From Aquipseudomonas alcaligenes (lineage in GTDB: Bacteria; Pseudomonadota; Gammaproteobacteria; Pseudomonadales; Pseudomonadaceae), in the NCBI RefSeq assembly GCF_900156545.1, contig NZ_FTNW01000003.1, forward strand, positions 496,001-560,000: a DNA stretch of 64,000 bases. The letters are read 5' to 3'. The notes beneath the pieces are model-generated. The model was not told where the DNA came from. It was given only the letters and a program-made list of their open reading frames with translations, and did not search any database. Positions 9,340-21,082 of the stretch are shown here, piece by piece (the stretch's first letter is position 1; every line of letters starts with the position of its first letter). The position numbers and the translations under genes are program-made.

Positions 9340-10362
9340 TCAGTTCGGGGTGCTGTCGGCGATACCTTTCAGCCAGGCGCGACGTGCGGCCACCTCGTGG
9401 AAGGTCCAGGCGACGAAACGACTCTGTTTGTTGCCCTGGGCCATGTCCACCTGGCGGACCTCCAGGGCACCGGCCTGCCGCAGCGCGGTGTTGAACGCCG
9501 CCAGGTTGCCGGCCTTGGACACCAGGCTGCTGAACCACAGGACCTGCCCGGCCACCGTCGCGCTCTCGCGGGCCATGCGTCGCAGGAAGGCCACTTCACC
9601 GCCCGCGCACCACAGCTCGTTGCTCTGCCCGCCGAAGTTCAGCACCGGCAGCTTGCGCTTGGAGTCGAGTTTGCCGAGGTTCTTCCATTTGCGCGTGCTG
9701 CCGCTGGCCGCCTCGGCAGCGGAGGCGTGGAAGGGTGGGTTGCACAGGGTCAGGGTGAAACGCTCGTCGCTGGCCAGCAGGCCCTGGAAAATGTGCTGCG
9801 GCGCCTGCTGCTGACGCAGCTCGATGACCTCTTCCAGGCCGTTGGCCTGGACGATGCCGCGTGCCGCCGCCAGGGCGACCGGGTCGATGTCCGAGCCGAG
9901 GAAGCGCCAGCCGTAATCGCTGTGGCCGAGCAGCGGGTAGATGCAGTTGGCCCCGGTGCCGATGTCCAGCACACGCACCCCTTTGCCGCGTGCAATGGCG
10001 CCATCGCTGCTTTCGGCCAGCAGATCGGCCAGGCCATGCAGGTAGTCGGCACGGCCGGGGATCGGCGGGCACAGGTAGCCGGGCGGAATGTCCCAGTGGG
10101 TGATGCCGTACAGCTGACGCATCAGCGCGCGGTTGAACACGCGCACCGCCTCGGGGTCGGCGAAGTCGATGCTCTGCTTGCCATAGGGGTTGAGGATGAC
10201 GAAGCGGCCCAGCTCCGGGCTGGCCTCGATCAGCCTGGGGAAGTCGTAGCGGCCCTGGTGGCGGTTGCGCGGGTGCAGTTGACCCTTGGCGACGGCCTTG
10301 GGCTGGCGGGGCGGATGGCTTTTCTGACGCATGACGGGCGGTTCGGCGGGCGGGGCTGGCAT
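9340..10362 (-). CDS. rlmF: 23S rRNA (adenine-1618-N6)-methyltransferase RlmF
   Basis: This 340-residue protein shows a Rossmann-type SAM-binding motif ([16 protein letters not shown]) and the N6-adenine methyltransferase motif NPPFH, and begins with the Lys/Arg-rich [14 protein letters not shown] segment typical of RlmF. The enzyme methylates A1618 of 23S rRNA. An alternative start at 10332 (MRQKSHPPR) would shorten it by 10 residues; neither has a convincing ribosome binding site, so the start is uncertain. It sits between a solute-binding protein gene and a small Trp-rich protein gene on the same strand. Confidence 0.92.
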   Translation of the reverse strand: MPAPPAEPPVMRQKSHPPRQPKAVAKGQLHPRNRHQGRYDFPRLIEASPELGRFVILNPYGKQSIDFADPEAVRVFNRALMRQLYGITHWDIPPGYLCPPIPGRADYLHGLADLLAESSDGAIARGKGVRVLDIGTGANCIYPLLGHSDYGWRFLGSDIDPVALAAARGIVQANGLEEVIELRQQQAPQHIFQGLLASDERFTLTLCNPPFHASAAEAASGSTRKWKNLGKLDSKRKLPVLNFGGQSNELWCAGGEVAFLRRMARESATVAGQVLWFSSLVSKAGNLAAFNTALRQAGALEVRQVDMAQGNKQSRFVAWTFHEVAARRAWLKGIADSTPN

Positions 10363-10375
10363 TGTCCCACAGACG

Positions 10376-11607
<1,232 letters not shown>

Positions 11608-11620
11608 CTACGCGTTCGGG

Positions 11621-11649
11621 AAAATCTGTACAATCGCAAAATCTGTACA
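11621..11649. promoter_or_regulatory. Tandem AAAATCTGTACA repeats in divergent promoter region
   Basis: Two exact 12-base copies of AAAATCTGTACA lie at 11621-11632 and 11638-11649, a 17-base period, between the divergent flavoprotein and TIGR01777 genes. Each contains the palindrome TGTACA. Such half sites, as I recall, resemble operators of LitR/CarH-type light-sensing MerR regulators, which in pseudomonads control photolyase-linked genes. No such regulator is present in this window, so the assignment is tentative. Confidence 0.5.
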
Positions 11650-11760
11650 GAATTTTCTTTCGTGGCCGCGTGATCCTCGTCGATAATCAAGACACATGAC
11701 CTGGGCTCAATGTTCAGACTAGGGCGCAACCACGGGGTCGCGCCATATGAGGAGGACGCC

Positions 11761-12666
11761 ATGCACATATTGCTGACCGGCGGCACGGGGCTGATCGGGC
11801 GTGCCCTGTGCCAGTTCTGGTTGCGCCAGGGGCACCAGCTGACGGTCTGGAGCCGGCGTCCCGAGCGAGTCGCGGCGCTCTGCGGCGACGGGGTGCGCGG
11901 CATCGCGCGGCTCGAGGAACTGGCCGACACACCGCTCGATGCGGTGATCAATCTGGCCGGCGCCCCGATCGCCGACCGGCCCTGGACGCACAAGCGCAAG
12001 GCGCTGCTGTGGGACAGCCGGGTCGCGCTGACCGAGCGGCTGCTGGCCTGGCTGGAGTCCCGTGCTCAGCGCCCGCGAGTGCTGATCTCCGGGTCCGCCG
12101 TGGGTTGGTATGGCGACGGCGGGGAGCGCGAACTGCACGAGAGCGATGCGCCGGTGGTCGAGGACTTCGCCGCCCAGCTGTGCGGTGCCTGGGAAGAGAC
12201 GGCGCAGCGCGCCGAGACGCTCGGCATGCGCGTGGTGTTGCTGCGCACCGGGCTGGTGCTGGCGCCAGCCGGTGGCTTCCTCAAGCGTCTGTTGCTGCCG
12301 TTCCGCCTGGGGCTCGGTGGGCCGATCGGCAACGGCCGGCAGTGGATGCCGTGGATTCACGTGCAGGATGAAATCGGCCTGATCGATTTTCTCTTGCAGC
12401 GGGACGACGCGCGCGGTCCCTATAATGCTTGCGCGCCGCAGCCGGCCAGGAACAGGGATTTCACCCGTGCCCTGGGCCGGGCACTGCACCGTCCGGCCTT
12501 GCTGCCGGTGCCTGGGCCACTGCTCAAGCTGGGCCTGGGCGAACTGTCCGGCCTGCTGCTCGGCGGGCAGAGGGCTCTGCCCCAGCGCGCGCTGGCCGAT
12601 GGCTACGTATTTCGCTTCACCGACCTCGACTCGGCACTGGCCGACCTGCTCAAGGACTCCGCATGA
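11761..12666 (+). CDS. TIGR01777-family NAD-dependent epimerase (YfcH-like)
   Basis: The 301-residue product begins [17 protein letters not shown], an SDR-type nucleotide-binding motif, and carries [15 protein letters not shown] and later [16 protein letters not shown], characteristic of TIGR01777 (YfcH/SulA-like) proteins. The exact reaction is unknown. The ATG at 11761 is preceded by a strong GAGGAG. The end overlaps the hemH start (ATGA), so the two genes form an operon, a pairing also seen in other pseudomonads. Confidence 0.88.
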   Translation: MHILLTGGTGLIGRALCQFWLRQGHQLTVWSRRPERVAALCGDGVRGIARLEELADTPLDAVINLAGAPIADRPWTHKRKALLWDSRVALTERLLAWLESRAQRPRVLISGSAVGWYGDGGERELHESDAPVVEDFAAQLCGAWEETAQRAETLGMRVVLLRTGLVLAPAGGFLKRLLLPFRLGLGGPIGNGRQWMPWIHVQDEIGLIDFLLQRDDARGPYNACAPQPARNRDFTRALGRALHRPALLPVPGPLLKLGLGELSGLLLGGQRALPQRALADGYVFRFTDLDSALADLLKDSA

Positions 12667-13685
12667 CCGATCACGCCCTGCTGTTGCTCAACCTGGGTTC
12701 GCCGGCTTCCACGGAGGTGGCCGACGTGCGTCGCTACCTCAACCAGTTCCTCATGGACCCCTACGTGATCGACCTCCCCTGGCCGGTGCGTCGGCTGCTG
12801 GTGTCGCTGATCCTGCTCAAGCGCCCGGCGCAGTCGGCACACGCCTACGCCTCGATCTGGTGGGAGGAGGGCTCGCCGCTGGTGGTGCTCAGCCGCCGCC
12901 TGCAGCAGGCCATGGCGCCGCACTGGCCGCATGGCCCGGTGGAGCTGGCCATGCGTTACGGCGAGCCGTCGATCGAGAAGGTGCTGGTTGGCCTGGCGGC
13001 CCGGGGCGTGAAGAAAGTCACCCTGGCGCCGCTGTACCCGCAGTTCGCCGACAGCACCACCACCACCGCGCTGCAGGAAGTGCGGCGTGTGGTACGCGAG
13101 CGCGGCCTGGCCCTGCAATTCGCCGAGCTGGCGCCGTTCTACGCTCAGCCTGAGTACGTCGACGCACTGGCGGAGAGCGCCAAGCCCTATCTCGAGCAGG
13201 ACTTCGACCACCTGCTGTTGAGTTTCCACGGCCTGCCGGAGCGCCATCTGCACAAGCTGGACCCCACCGGCCACTGCCTGAAAGGCGCCGACTGCTGCAA
13301 GAACGCCTCACCGCAGGTGCTTGCCAACTGCTACCGCGCCCAGTGCCTGCACAGTGCCGAGCTGTTCGCCGAGCGCGCCGGGCTGCCGGCAGGCAAGTGG
13401 TCGGTGGCCTTCCAGTCGCGCCTGGGCCGCGCCAAGTGGATCGAGCCCTATACCGAGGCGCGCCTGGACGAACTGGCCAAGGCCGGAGTGAAGAAGCTGC
13501 TGGTGATGTGCCCGGCCTTCGTCGCCGACTGCATCGAGACCCTGGAAGAAATCGGCGACCGCGGCCGCGAGCAGTTTCGCGAAGCGGGCGGCGAAGACCT
13601 GGTGCTGGTGCCCTGCCTGAACGACCACCCGCAGTGGGTGCAGGCGCTCAAGGTGTTGTGCGAGCGCGCGCCGCAGCAGCTGTGA
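12663..13685 (+). CDS. hemH: Ferrochelatase HemH
   Basis: This 340-residue enzyme inserts Fe2+ into protoporphyrin IX in the last step of haem synthesis. It opens with the family stretch [11 protein letters not shown] and has the active-site SFHGLPERH (conserved His) and C-terminal [14 protein letters not shown] motifs. The ATG overlaps the stop of the TIGR01777 gene. Beyond the stop, a GC-rich inverted repeat (13697-13706 with 13725-13734) lacks a T run and is only a possible terminator. Confidence 0.97.
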   Translation: MTDHALLLLNLGSPASTEVADVRRYLNQFLMDPYVIDLPWPVRRLLVSLILLKRPAQSAHAYASIWWEEGSPLVVLSRRLQQAMAPHWPHGPVELAMRYGEPSIEKVLVGLAARGVKKVTLAPLYPQFADSTTTTALQEVRRVVRERGLALQFAELAPFYAQPEYVDALAESAKPYLEQDFDHLLLSFHGLPERHLHKLDPTGHCLKGADCCKNASPQVLANCYRAQCLHSAELFAERAGLPAGKWSVAFQSRLGRAKWIEPYTEARLDELAKAGVKKLLVMCPAFVADCIETLEEIGDRGREQFREAGGEDLVLVPCLNDHPQWVQALKVLCERAPQQL

Positions 13686-13819
13686 CGGTGAGGGCGCGGG
13701 CCGGGCTGTAGGCAGGTCGCATCCGCCCGGCCCGTAGAGGCTTGCCCAGGCTGAGGGGATGGCCGTGTTGCCATTGAGGCACGGCTGTCACCGCCCTGGC
13801 CGCGTTTCAGTCCTGTCCT

Positions 13820-15037
13820 TCAGGTCGTCGCATGCCGGGGCAGGGCGATGGAGATGAGTGCCGCAGCCAGTACGAAGGCGCTGGAGATCCACAGGCAGGC
13901 CGCCAGCCCGTAGGCCTGGAAAATCCAGCCCGAAAGCAGGGTGCCGACCAGTCGGCCCAGTGCGTTGGACATGTAGTAGAAGCCCACGTCCAGGGACACG
14001 CCATCCTCTTTGGCATAGCTGACGATCAGGTAGCTGTGCAGCGATGAGTTCACCGCGAACAGCACCCCGAACAGCATCAGCCCACCGAGCAACACCGCTT
14101 GTGCTGACACGTCCGTTCCCAGACCCAGGGCGATCAGCGCCGGCAGGCCGGCCAGTGCCAGCGCCCAGGCGCACGCAGCGCGGCCATCCGGCACATGGCC
14201 GCGGCGCTTGCCGGTGATGTTGGGGGCAAGAGACTGCACCAGGCCATAGCCGATGATCCAGGCGGCGAGGAAGCCACCCACCAGCCAGAAGTCCCAGCCG
14301 AACGTCGTGCTCAGATAGACCGGCAGGGCCACCACGAACCACACGTCGCGCGCGCCGAATAAAAACAAGCGGGCGGCCGACAGGATGTTGATCGCCCGGC
14401 TCTTGGACAGCAGGTCGCGGAACTTAGGCTTGGCCTTGGCCCTGCCCAGGTCCTTCTTCAGCAGTACCAGGCTGCCTAGCCAGATCAGCGCCAGCACGGC
14501 GGCCATGGCCAGCACCGCGCCGGTGAAGCCGAGCAGCGCCAGCAGGGCGCCGCCGAGGAAGAAACCGACGCCCTTGAGCGCGTTCTTCGAGCCGGTGAGG
14601 ATGGCCACCCACTGATACAGCGTGCCCTGCTGGTTGTCCGGCACCAGGAGCTTGATCGAGCTCTTGGCGCTCATCTTGTTGAGGTCCTTGGCGATGCCGG
14701 ACAGCGCCTGGGCGCCCATCACCCAGGGCACCGTCAGCCAGGCGGCCGGCACCGTGAGCATCAGCAGGGCCAGCACCTGCAGGCCCAGGCCGAGGTTCAT
14801 GGTGCGGTTCAGACCCAGGCGTGCGCCGAGGTAGCCACCGACCAGGTTGGTGACCACGCCGAAGATCTCGTAGAACAGGAACAGCGCGGCGATCTGCAGC
14901 GGCGTGTAGCCCAGGCTGTGGAAGTGCAGCACCACCAGCATGCGCAGGGCGCCGTCGGTGAGGGTGAAGGCCCAGTAGTTGCCGGTGACCAGCAGGTACT
15001 GGCGGACTTCCGCAGACAGGGCTGACAACGCCTTCAT
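13820..15037 (-). CDS. arsJ: Organoarsenical efflux MFS transporter ArsJ
   Basis: This 405-residue major facilitator has about 12 hydrophobic segments and the distinctive N-terminus VTGNYWAFTLTDGALRML of ArsJ. ArsJ exports 1-arseno-3-phosphoglycerate made by the partner GAPDH, so arsenate leaves the cell as an unstable organic ester. The partner gene lies 9 bases upstream on the same strand, so the two are coupled. Third gene of the minus-strand ars operon. Confidence 0.93.
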   Translation of the reverse strand: MKALSALSAEVRQYLLVTGNYWAFTLTDGALRMLVVLHFHSLGYTPLQIAALFLFYEIFGVVTNLVGGYLGARLGLNRTMNLGLGLQVLALLMLTVPAAWLTVPWVMGAQALSGIAKDLNKMSAKSSIKLLVPDNQQGTLYQWVAILTGSKNALKGVGFFLGGALLALLGFTGAVLAMAAVLALIWLGSLVLLKKDLGRAKAKPKFRDLLSKSRAINILSAARLFLFGARDVWFVVALPVYLSTTFGWDFWLVGGFLAAWIIGYGLVQSLAPNITGKRRGHVPDGRAACAWALALAGLPALIALGLGTDVSAQAVLLGGLMLFGVLFAVNSSLHSYLIVSYAKEDGVSLDVGFYYMSNALGRLVGTLLSGWIFQAYGLAACLWISSAFVLAAALISIALPRHATT

Positions 15038-15046
15038 GATCGCCGA

Positions 15047-16051
<1,005 letters not shown>

Positions 16052-16123
16052 GCTGAGTCCTCGTGGGTGCTTGAGATGAATGAGCGAATAGCCACTGTTG
16101 TCGTGGTTGCCCTGGGCTTGCGT

Positions 16124-16903
16124 TCAGTCGCACAGTGGCTTGCGGCCTGGCCTGTTGCGCATCTGCCAGAGACGCTGCACGTCCTGGCGCAACCATTCGG
16201 CCTGGCTGTCCAGGGTGGTCTTGAGCAGTTCGGTGACCCAGGCAGGCAGCTGCGGGTGCAGGCGGTAGTAGACCCACTGGCCGTTGCGCCGGTCCTCCAG
16301 CAGTCCGCAGCTGCGCAGCAGCGCCAGGTGGCGCGAGATCTTCGGCTGGCTCTCGTCGAGCGCGGCGGTCAGTTCGCACACGCACAATTCCTGTTCAAGG
16401 GTGACGAGCAGCGCGATACGCGCTCGGGTTTCGTCGGCCAGGCACTTGAAAACCTCGACGGGCGAGAGCTGCTCGCTGGTCGGCTGCGGGGCAGGTTTGC
16501 CCTTGATCAGCACGAACATCTTCAGGCGTTCAAGGATTTCATGCAGCGTCCGGCGATGAGCATCGCTGCGGGGGCTGCTGACCGGGTCCTCGAAACTCCA
16601 GGTGATGTATTCGCCCGCACCGGGCAGGGCCAGGCATTCGAGGGCGGATTTGTCACACAGGGTGATGACGTAGTCGAAGGGCTGGTCGGCGACCTGCTCG
16701 ATGGACTTGCTGAACAGGCCGTCGGTGGAAATGCCGCTGTGCTGCAGTGCGGCAAGCGTGCGTGGGTCGACCTGGGTCGGAGCCGTGCCCGCGCTGAAGG
16801 CCTCGAAGTGCTCCGCGTCGAGGTGGCGCAGCAGGGCTTCGGCCATCTGCGAGCGTGACGAGTTGGCCACGCAGAGAAACAGGACGCGCTTTTTCTGGCT
16901 CAT
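16124..16903 (-). CDS. Fused arsenate reductase (ArsC) - ArsR repressor
   Basis: This 259-residue protein joins two normally separate ars functions. Residues about 1-140 are a thioredoxin-coupled, LMW-phosphatase-type ArsC with the CX5R loop (CVANSSRS) and further cysteines in TLCDKSALEC. Residues about 150-235 are an ArsR/SmtB winged helix with the As(III)-binding ELCVCEL motif and the recognition helix SQPKISRHLALL. It should bind the operator upstream of its own gene and Acr3 and release on arsenite. The ATG at 16903 is preferred over a TTG five codons upstream. Joining the sensor to the enzyme that makes its inducer is unusual but has been seen in other bacteria. Confidence 0.88.
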   Translation of the reverse strand: MSQKKRVLFLCVANSSRSQMAEALLRHLDAEHFEAFSAGTAPTQVDPRTLAALQHSGISTDGLFSKSIEQVADQPFDYVITLCDKSALECLALPGAGEYITWSFEDPVSSPRSDAHRRTLHEILERLKMFVLIKGKPAPQPTSEQLSPVEVFKCLADETRARIALLVTLEQELCVCELTAALDESQPKISRHLALLRSCGLLEDRRNGQWVYYRLHPQLPAWVTELLKTTLDSQAEWLRQDVQRLWQMRNRPGRKPLCD

Positions 16904-16932
16904 CTTGATATCTGTCAAAGCGAGGAAGAGCT

Positions 16933-16956
16933 GAATATATTAGTTATCATATATTC
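16933..16956. promoter_or_regulatory. Probable ArsR operator
   Basis: A perfect AT-rich inverted repeat, GAATATAT (16933-16940) and ATATATTC (16949-16956) with an 8-base spacer, lies between the divergent arsC-arsR fusion and acr3. Size, composition and place fit an ArsR/SmtB-type operator that represses both genes. Confidence 0.7.
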
Positions 16957-16987
16957 GGTAAAGCATATGTGAATGCGGAGGTCAGCC

Positions 16988-18064
16988 ATGCAACCTGCTG
17001 TAGAGAGGACCCGTGCACCGCTCGGGGTGTTCGAGCGTTACCTGAGTCTCTGGGTTCTGCTGTGTACCGGGGCCGGCACCCTGCTTGGCCTGGCCGCGCC
17101 AGAGGCAGCCCACCTCGTGGGCGCGCTGGAGGTTGCCCAGGTCAACATTCCCGTCGGTCTGCTCATCTGGGTAATGATCATTCCCATGCTGATGAAGATC
17201 GACTTCACCGCGCTGCATGAGGTGCGCCAGCAAAAGGCCGGCATGGCGGTCACCCTGCTGGTCAACTGGGCGATCAAGCCTTTCTCCATGGCCCTGATCG
17301 GCTGGCTGTTCATCAAGGTGCTGTTTGCCGACTGGCTGCCGTCCGCTGAGCTGGACAGCTACATGGCGGGGCTGATCCTGCTGGGCGCGGCGCCCTGTAC
17401 GGCGATGGTGTTCGTGTGGAGCAACCTGTGCAGTGGCAATGCCAACTTCACGCTCACGCAGGTGGCGCTCAACGACCTGGTGATGGTATTCGCCTTTGCC
17501 CCCATCGTGGCGTTGCTGCTTGGCGTCTCGTCGATTCCCGTACCCTGGGACACATTGCTGCTGTCGGTGGTCATGTACATCGTCATTCCGCTGGCCATCG
17601 CCCAGTTTCTGCGCAAGCAGCTGCTGAGCAGGGGCGCGGCAGTTTTTCAGGCGGCCCTGGACAGGGTCTCGCCCTTTTCCATCCTCGCCCTGCTGGCCAC
17701 GCTGGTGCTGCTGTTTTCCTTCCAGGGCGAGGCGATTGTCGAGCAGCCGCTGGTGATTGGTTTGTTGGCCGTGCCCATCCTGCTGCAGACCCTGTTCATC
17801 GCAGCCATTGGCTACTGGCTGTGCCGCCGCTTGCGGGTGCGGCATGACGTGGCTGGCCCGGCCACCATGATCGGCGCATCCAACTTCTTCGAACTGGCGG
17901 TGGCGGTGGCGATTGTCCTCTACGGCTTCGACTCCGGCGCCGCGCTGGCCACGGTCGTCGGCGTGCTCATCGAGGTGCCGGTGATGCTGGCCCTGGTGCG
18001 CATGGTCAACCGCAGCCGGGTTTGGTACGAGCGCGGGCTGGCAGGTGGTGCGTCAGTGGTCTGA
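16988..18064 (+). CDS. acr3: Arsenite efflux transporter Acr3
   Basis: This 358-residue membrane protein has ten hydrophobic segments and the Acr3 landmark LGAAPCTAMVFVWSNL with the conserved cysteine needed for arsenite transport. It expels As(III), the product of ArsC. The ATG at 16988 is chosen because GGAGG lies 7 bases before it; an in-frame ATG at 16973 would include that Shine-Dalgarno site in the coding sequence. It is divergent from the ArsC-ArsR fusion across a shared operator. Confidence 0.95.
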   Translation: MQPAVERTRAPLGVFERYLSLWVLLCTGAGTLLGLAAPEAAHLVGALEVAQVNIPVGLLIWVMIIPMLMKIDFTALHEVRQQKAGMAVTLLVNWAIKPFSMALIGWLFIKVLFADWLPSAELDSYMAGLILLGAAPCTAMVFVWSNLCSGNANFTLTQVALNDLVMVFAFAPIVALLLGVSSIPVPWDTLLLSVVMYIVIPLAIAQFLRKQLLSRGAAVFQAALDRVSPFSILALLATLVLLFSFQGEAIVEQPLVIGLLAVPILLQTLFIAAIGYWLCRRLRVRHDVAGPATMIGASNFFELAVAVAIVLYGFDSGAALATVVGVLIEVPVMLALVRMVNRSRVWYERGLAGGASVV

Positions 18065-18160
18065 AGTCGTCGTGGCCGGAATGGCCCGCCGTCATGGATA
18101 ATCGGGGCTGTTACCCGCTATCGTCGCTGGCGCTTGCCCGGACTTCTTGCAGAACCCGAT

Positions 18161-19105
18161 ATGCCTTACATCAGTCACAGTGCCCATGAATGTGCCGCTC
18201 GCCTGCGTTCCGGCGCCCTGGTAGCCATGCCAACCGAGACCGTTTACGGCCTGGCTGCCGATGCTTGCCAGCCAGCGGCGGTCGAGCAGGTCTTTGCCCT
18301 CAAGGGGCGGCCGAGCAGCAATCCGCTGATCGTGCACCTGGCGAGCGCCGAGCAGGTCGGGCAATGGGCTGCCGACGTGCCGCCGGCTGCGCAGCGGCTG
18401 ATGGATGCCTGCTGGCCGGGGCCACTCACCCTGGTACTGCCGGCCCGCGACGAGGTTTCGCGCGCCGTTACCGCCGGGCAGGACAGCGTGGCCCTGCGTG
18501 TGCCGGCGCACCCGACCGCGCAGGCGCTGCTGGCGGCTTTCGGTGGTGGCCTGGTGGCACCCTCGGCCAACCGCTACATGTCGATCAGCCCGACCAGCGC
18601 CGAGCACGTGGCGCAGCAGTTCGCCGAGAGCGACCTGTGGATTCTCGATGGCGGCCCCTGCCAGGTAGGCCTGGAGTCGAGCATCGTCAGCCTGTTGCCG
18701 GGCGACAGCCCACGCCTGCTGCGCCGTGGCATGCTCGGCCAGGCCCGACTGGAGGCGCTGCTGGGCGTGCCGCTGGAAGGCAAGGCCGGCGCCGTGCGCG
18801 CGCCCGGCCAGCACCACCGTCACTACGCTCCCGGCACCACCACCCTGGCCTTCGTGCAGGCGCCCGCCGAGGCCTTGGCCTCGCCACGCTGCGGCTGGCT
18901 CTGGTGTGGTGCGGCCCAGCCCAGCCAGGGGCCGGCCCTGGACCTCGGTGCCGATCCGCAGGCCTATGCCGCGCGTCTCTACGCCGCCCTCTACCAACTC
19001 GATGCGATGGGCCTGGAGCGTCTGTACATCCAGCTGCCGCCGCTGCAGGACGCCTGGGCTGCGGTGCATGACCGTCTGAGCCGTGCCAGCCAGCGGCTGG
19101 ACTGA
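18161..19105 (+). CDS. L-threonylcarbamoyladenylate synthase, Sua5 type
   Basis: The 314-residue product has the YrdC/Sua5 nucleotide-binding fold (ALVAMPTETVYGLAADA; KGRPSSNPLIVHL; APSANRYMSISPTSAEHV) plus a C-terminal Sua5 domain entered through QHHRHYAPGTT. It makes threonylcarbamoyl-AMP, the first intermediate of the t6A modification of ANN-decoding tRNAs. It is longer than the single-domain TsaC of E. coli, so it may be a second copy. The start is taken at MPYIS because upstream residues are not conserved. It is the only gene in its transcription unit. Confidence 0.9.
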   Translation: MPYISHSAHECAARLRSGALVAMPTETVYGLAADACQPAAVEQVFALKGRPSSNPLIVHLASAEQVGQWAADVPPAAQRLMDACWPGPLTLVLPARDEVSRAVTAGQDSVALRVPAHPTAQALLAAFGGGLVAPSANRYMSISPTSAEHVAQQFAESDLWILDGGPCQVGLESSIVSLLPGDSPRLLRRGMLGQARLEALLGVPLEGKAGAVRAPGQHHRHYAPGTTTLAFVQAPAEALASPRCGWLWCGAAQPSQGPALDLGADPQAYAARLYAALYQLDAMGLERLYIQLPPLQDAWAAVHDRLSRASQRLD

Positions 19106-19205
19106 GGGCCTGTGCGACTGGCCAGGCAGAGCGGGCGAGGGTATGACGCTGTGCTTTTGGAGGCCCCTGGCCGAAGCGCCGCGAACCTAACCCAGATTGG
19201 GCGCT

Positions 19206-20129
19206 TCAGTCCGGCAGCGTCGGGGTATCCAGCGGCATCTCGGCGAAACGGCTGAAGGCCTGCGCGGCCGGCGATGGGTTCTTGGTGCGCCAGCGCACCA
19301 GGTACCAGCGGTTGGGAATGGGGAAACCTTCCACGTCCAGTTCCACCAGGTTGCCCGGCGCGGTGTGGATCAGCGTGTGCCGCGACAGGATGGCGATGCC
19401 GAGCCCGGCGGCGACCGACTCCTTGATCGCCTCGTTGCTCTCGATGGTCATCTGCGGCCTGAGCGTCCAGCCGTGCTGCGCGAAGTGCTCCTCGATGGCC
19501 TGCCGTGTTCCGGAGCCGGGTTCGCGGCTGAGAAAGGCTTCGCCCGCCAGTTGCTCCCAGCCGATACGCTGGCCGGCGAAGCGGTGCCCGGCCGGGGCGA
19601 TCACCACCAGCGGGTTGTCCGCCAGCGGCACGGCCTCCAGGTCAAGGTGCCGTGGCGGCTGGCTGAAGACATACAGATCGTCGCGGTTGTCCTCCAGACG
19701 ACGGATCACCTCCGAGCGGTTGGCGATGTTGAGCTGAACCTCGACCTGCGGGTATTGCCGGCAGAAGGGGCCGAGCAGGCGCGGTACCAGATACTTGGCG
19801 GTGGTCACCGCGCCGAGGCGTAGCTGCCCGGCGGTCAGGCCGTTGAGCTGGGCCAGGCGCATCTCCAGGTGGTCGAGCGCATCGAAGATTTCCCGGGCGC
19901 CCGCCTGTACCTCGCGCCCGGCATCGGTCAGGTGCAGGCGCTTGCCCAGCTGTTCGAACAGGCGCATGCCCAGGGCCTGCTCCAGTTTGGTGATCTGCGT
20001 CGAGACCGACGGTTGTGCCAGGTGCAGGGCACGGGCGGCCTCGGTGACGCTCAGGCGCTCGGCCACGGCCAGGAAGGTTTCCAATTGGCGAAAGGTTGTC
20101 TGGCGGGTATGGAAACGGGATCTTTGCAT
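19206..20129 (-). CDS. LysR-family regulator (CbbR/CysL-like)
   Basis: This 307-residue LysR regulator has a winged helix at about 12-72 (FLAVAERLSVTEAARAL...QPSVSTQITKLEQ) and a periplasmic-binding-like effector domain containing GAVTTAKYLVPRLLG. It looks closest to the CbbR/CysL group, regulators of carbon fixation or sulfur genes. It is divergent from the DUF6671-CysD pair with about 95 bases between starts, and an inverted repeat there fits a LysR operator, so it probably controls that pair. The effector is unknown. Confidence 0.88.
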   Translation of the reverse strand: MQRSRFHTRQTTFRQLETFLAVAERLSVTEAARALHLAQPSVSTQITKLEQALGMRLFEQLGKRLHLTDAGREVQAGAREIFDALDHLEMRLAQLNGLTAGQLRLGAVTTAKYLVPRLLGPFCRQYPQVEVQLNIANRSEVIRRLEDNRDDLYVFSQPPRHLDLEAVPLADNPLVVIAPAGHRFAGQRIGWEQLAGEAFLSREPGSGTRQAIEEHFAQHGWTLRPQMTIESNEAIKESVAAGLGIAILSRHTLIHTAPGNLVELDVEGFPIPNRWYLVRWRTKNPSPAAQAFSRFAEMPLDTPTLPD

Positions 20130-20152
20130 TGCTTAAAGCCGATGATCTTGTT

Positions 20153-20181
20153 GTTGATAATCTATTTTTGACTATATCAAC
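20153..20181. promoter_or_regulatory. Inverted repeat, candidate LysR operator
   Basis: GTTGATA (20153-20159) and TATCAAC (20175-20181) form a perfect 7-base inverted repeat with a 15-base spacer, located between the divergent LysR and DUF6671 genes. This is the dyad form LysR regulators use. It lies in a short AT-rich stretch that probably contains the promoters. Confidence 0.5.
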
Positions 20182-20224
20182 TGCTGGCGAGAATGAGGTG
20201 TCGCGCTACGCAGAGATCATCATC

Positions 20225-21082
20225 ATGTCGGCAGCCCTCGCCTCAATCGCTTCTCCCAGTACCCAGTCCCAGGCGCAACGCATCGCCTTCCTGACCTGTC
20301 ATGACAAGGCCCGTCTGGTTGACGAGGCCCTGGCATCACAGGGGTTCCGCGTCGAGCCCATCAGCAGCTATGACACCGACCACTTCGGCACCTTCAGTCG
20401 CGAGGTGCCGCGCAGTGCCAGCGCCCATGACACGGCGCTGGCCAAGGCCAAGCTGGCCTGCTCGCTGGGCGGTGTGCGTTTTGGTCTCGGCAGCGAGGGC
20501 AGCTTCGGACGTGACCCGCACCTGGGCTGGACGCCCTGGGACTACGAAATCCTCTGCCTGTGGGATGCGCAGCTGCAGTACCCGGTGTTTGCCCTGGCCG
20601 GTTCCGGTGCCACCAATTACGCCCAGACCGAGGTCGAAAGCCTGGAGGCCGCCGTGGCCTTCATGCAGCGTGCGCGTTTTCCCGAGCACGCACTGATCCT
20701 CGGGCGTCCCGGCGAGTCCTGGTTCCGCAAGGGCATTCGCGAGCGCGACTGGCTGCTGGGTCAGTTGGAATGGTTGCTGGCGCGCGAGCCGGGCATCTGG
20801 CTGGAGACCGATATGCGCGCGCACGTCAATCCCCTGCGCCAGGCCGTGATTCGCGACGCCGCCGTGCAGCTGGCTCAACGCCTCTCCAGTCACTGCCCGG
20901 CCTGTGACGCGCGCGGTTACGCGGTGGCGCGCAGCGAGCCCGGCCTGCTCTGTGCCGACTGTGGCCTGGGCACGCCGCTGGCTGCGGCGCACATCTGGGC
21001 CTGTCCGGCCTGCCAGCACGAAGAACGTCGTCCCGTCACCCAACTGGCCAGTGCCGGCCACTGCGAGCAATGCAATCCATGA
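20225..21082 (+). CDS. DUF6671-family protein with C-terminal zinc ribbons
   Basis: This 285-residue protein is soluble and of unknown function. Residues about 18-110 contain [17 protein letters not shown] and [13 protein letters not shown], features of the DUF6671 family. The C-terminal 60 residues carry repeated cysteine pairs ([26 protein letters not shown]), consistent with zinc ribbons. The start at 20225 is chosen because the upstream extension lies in the AT-rich control region. The 3' end overlaps the CysD start, implying co-translation with the ATP sulfurylase subunit. Confidence 0.75.
   Translation: MSAALASIASPSTQSQAQRIAFLTCHDKARLVDEALASQGFRVEPISSYDTDHFGTFSREVPRSASAHDTALAKAKLACSLGGVRFGLGSEGSFGRDPHLGWTPWDYEILCLWDAQLQYPVFALAGSGATNYAQTEVESLEAAVAFMQRARFPEHALILGRPGESWFRKGIRERDWLLGQLEWLLAREPGIWLETDMRAHVNPLRQAVIRDAAVQLAQRLSSHCPACDARGYAVARSEPGLLCADCGLGTPLAAAHIWACPACQHEERRPVTQLASAGHCEQCNP

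Noticed and set aside
13697..13734. GC-rich inverted repeat after hemH as a terminator
   Set aside because: Stem is good but no T run follows and the loop is long; kept only as a remark.
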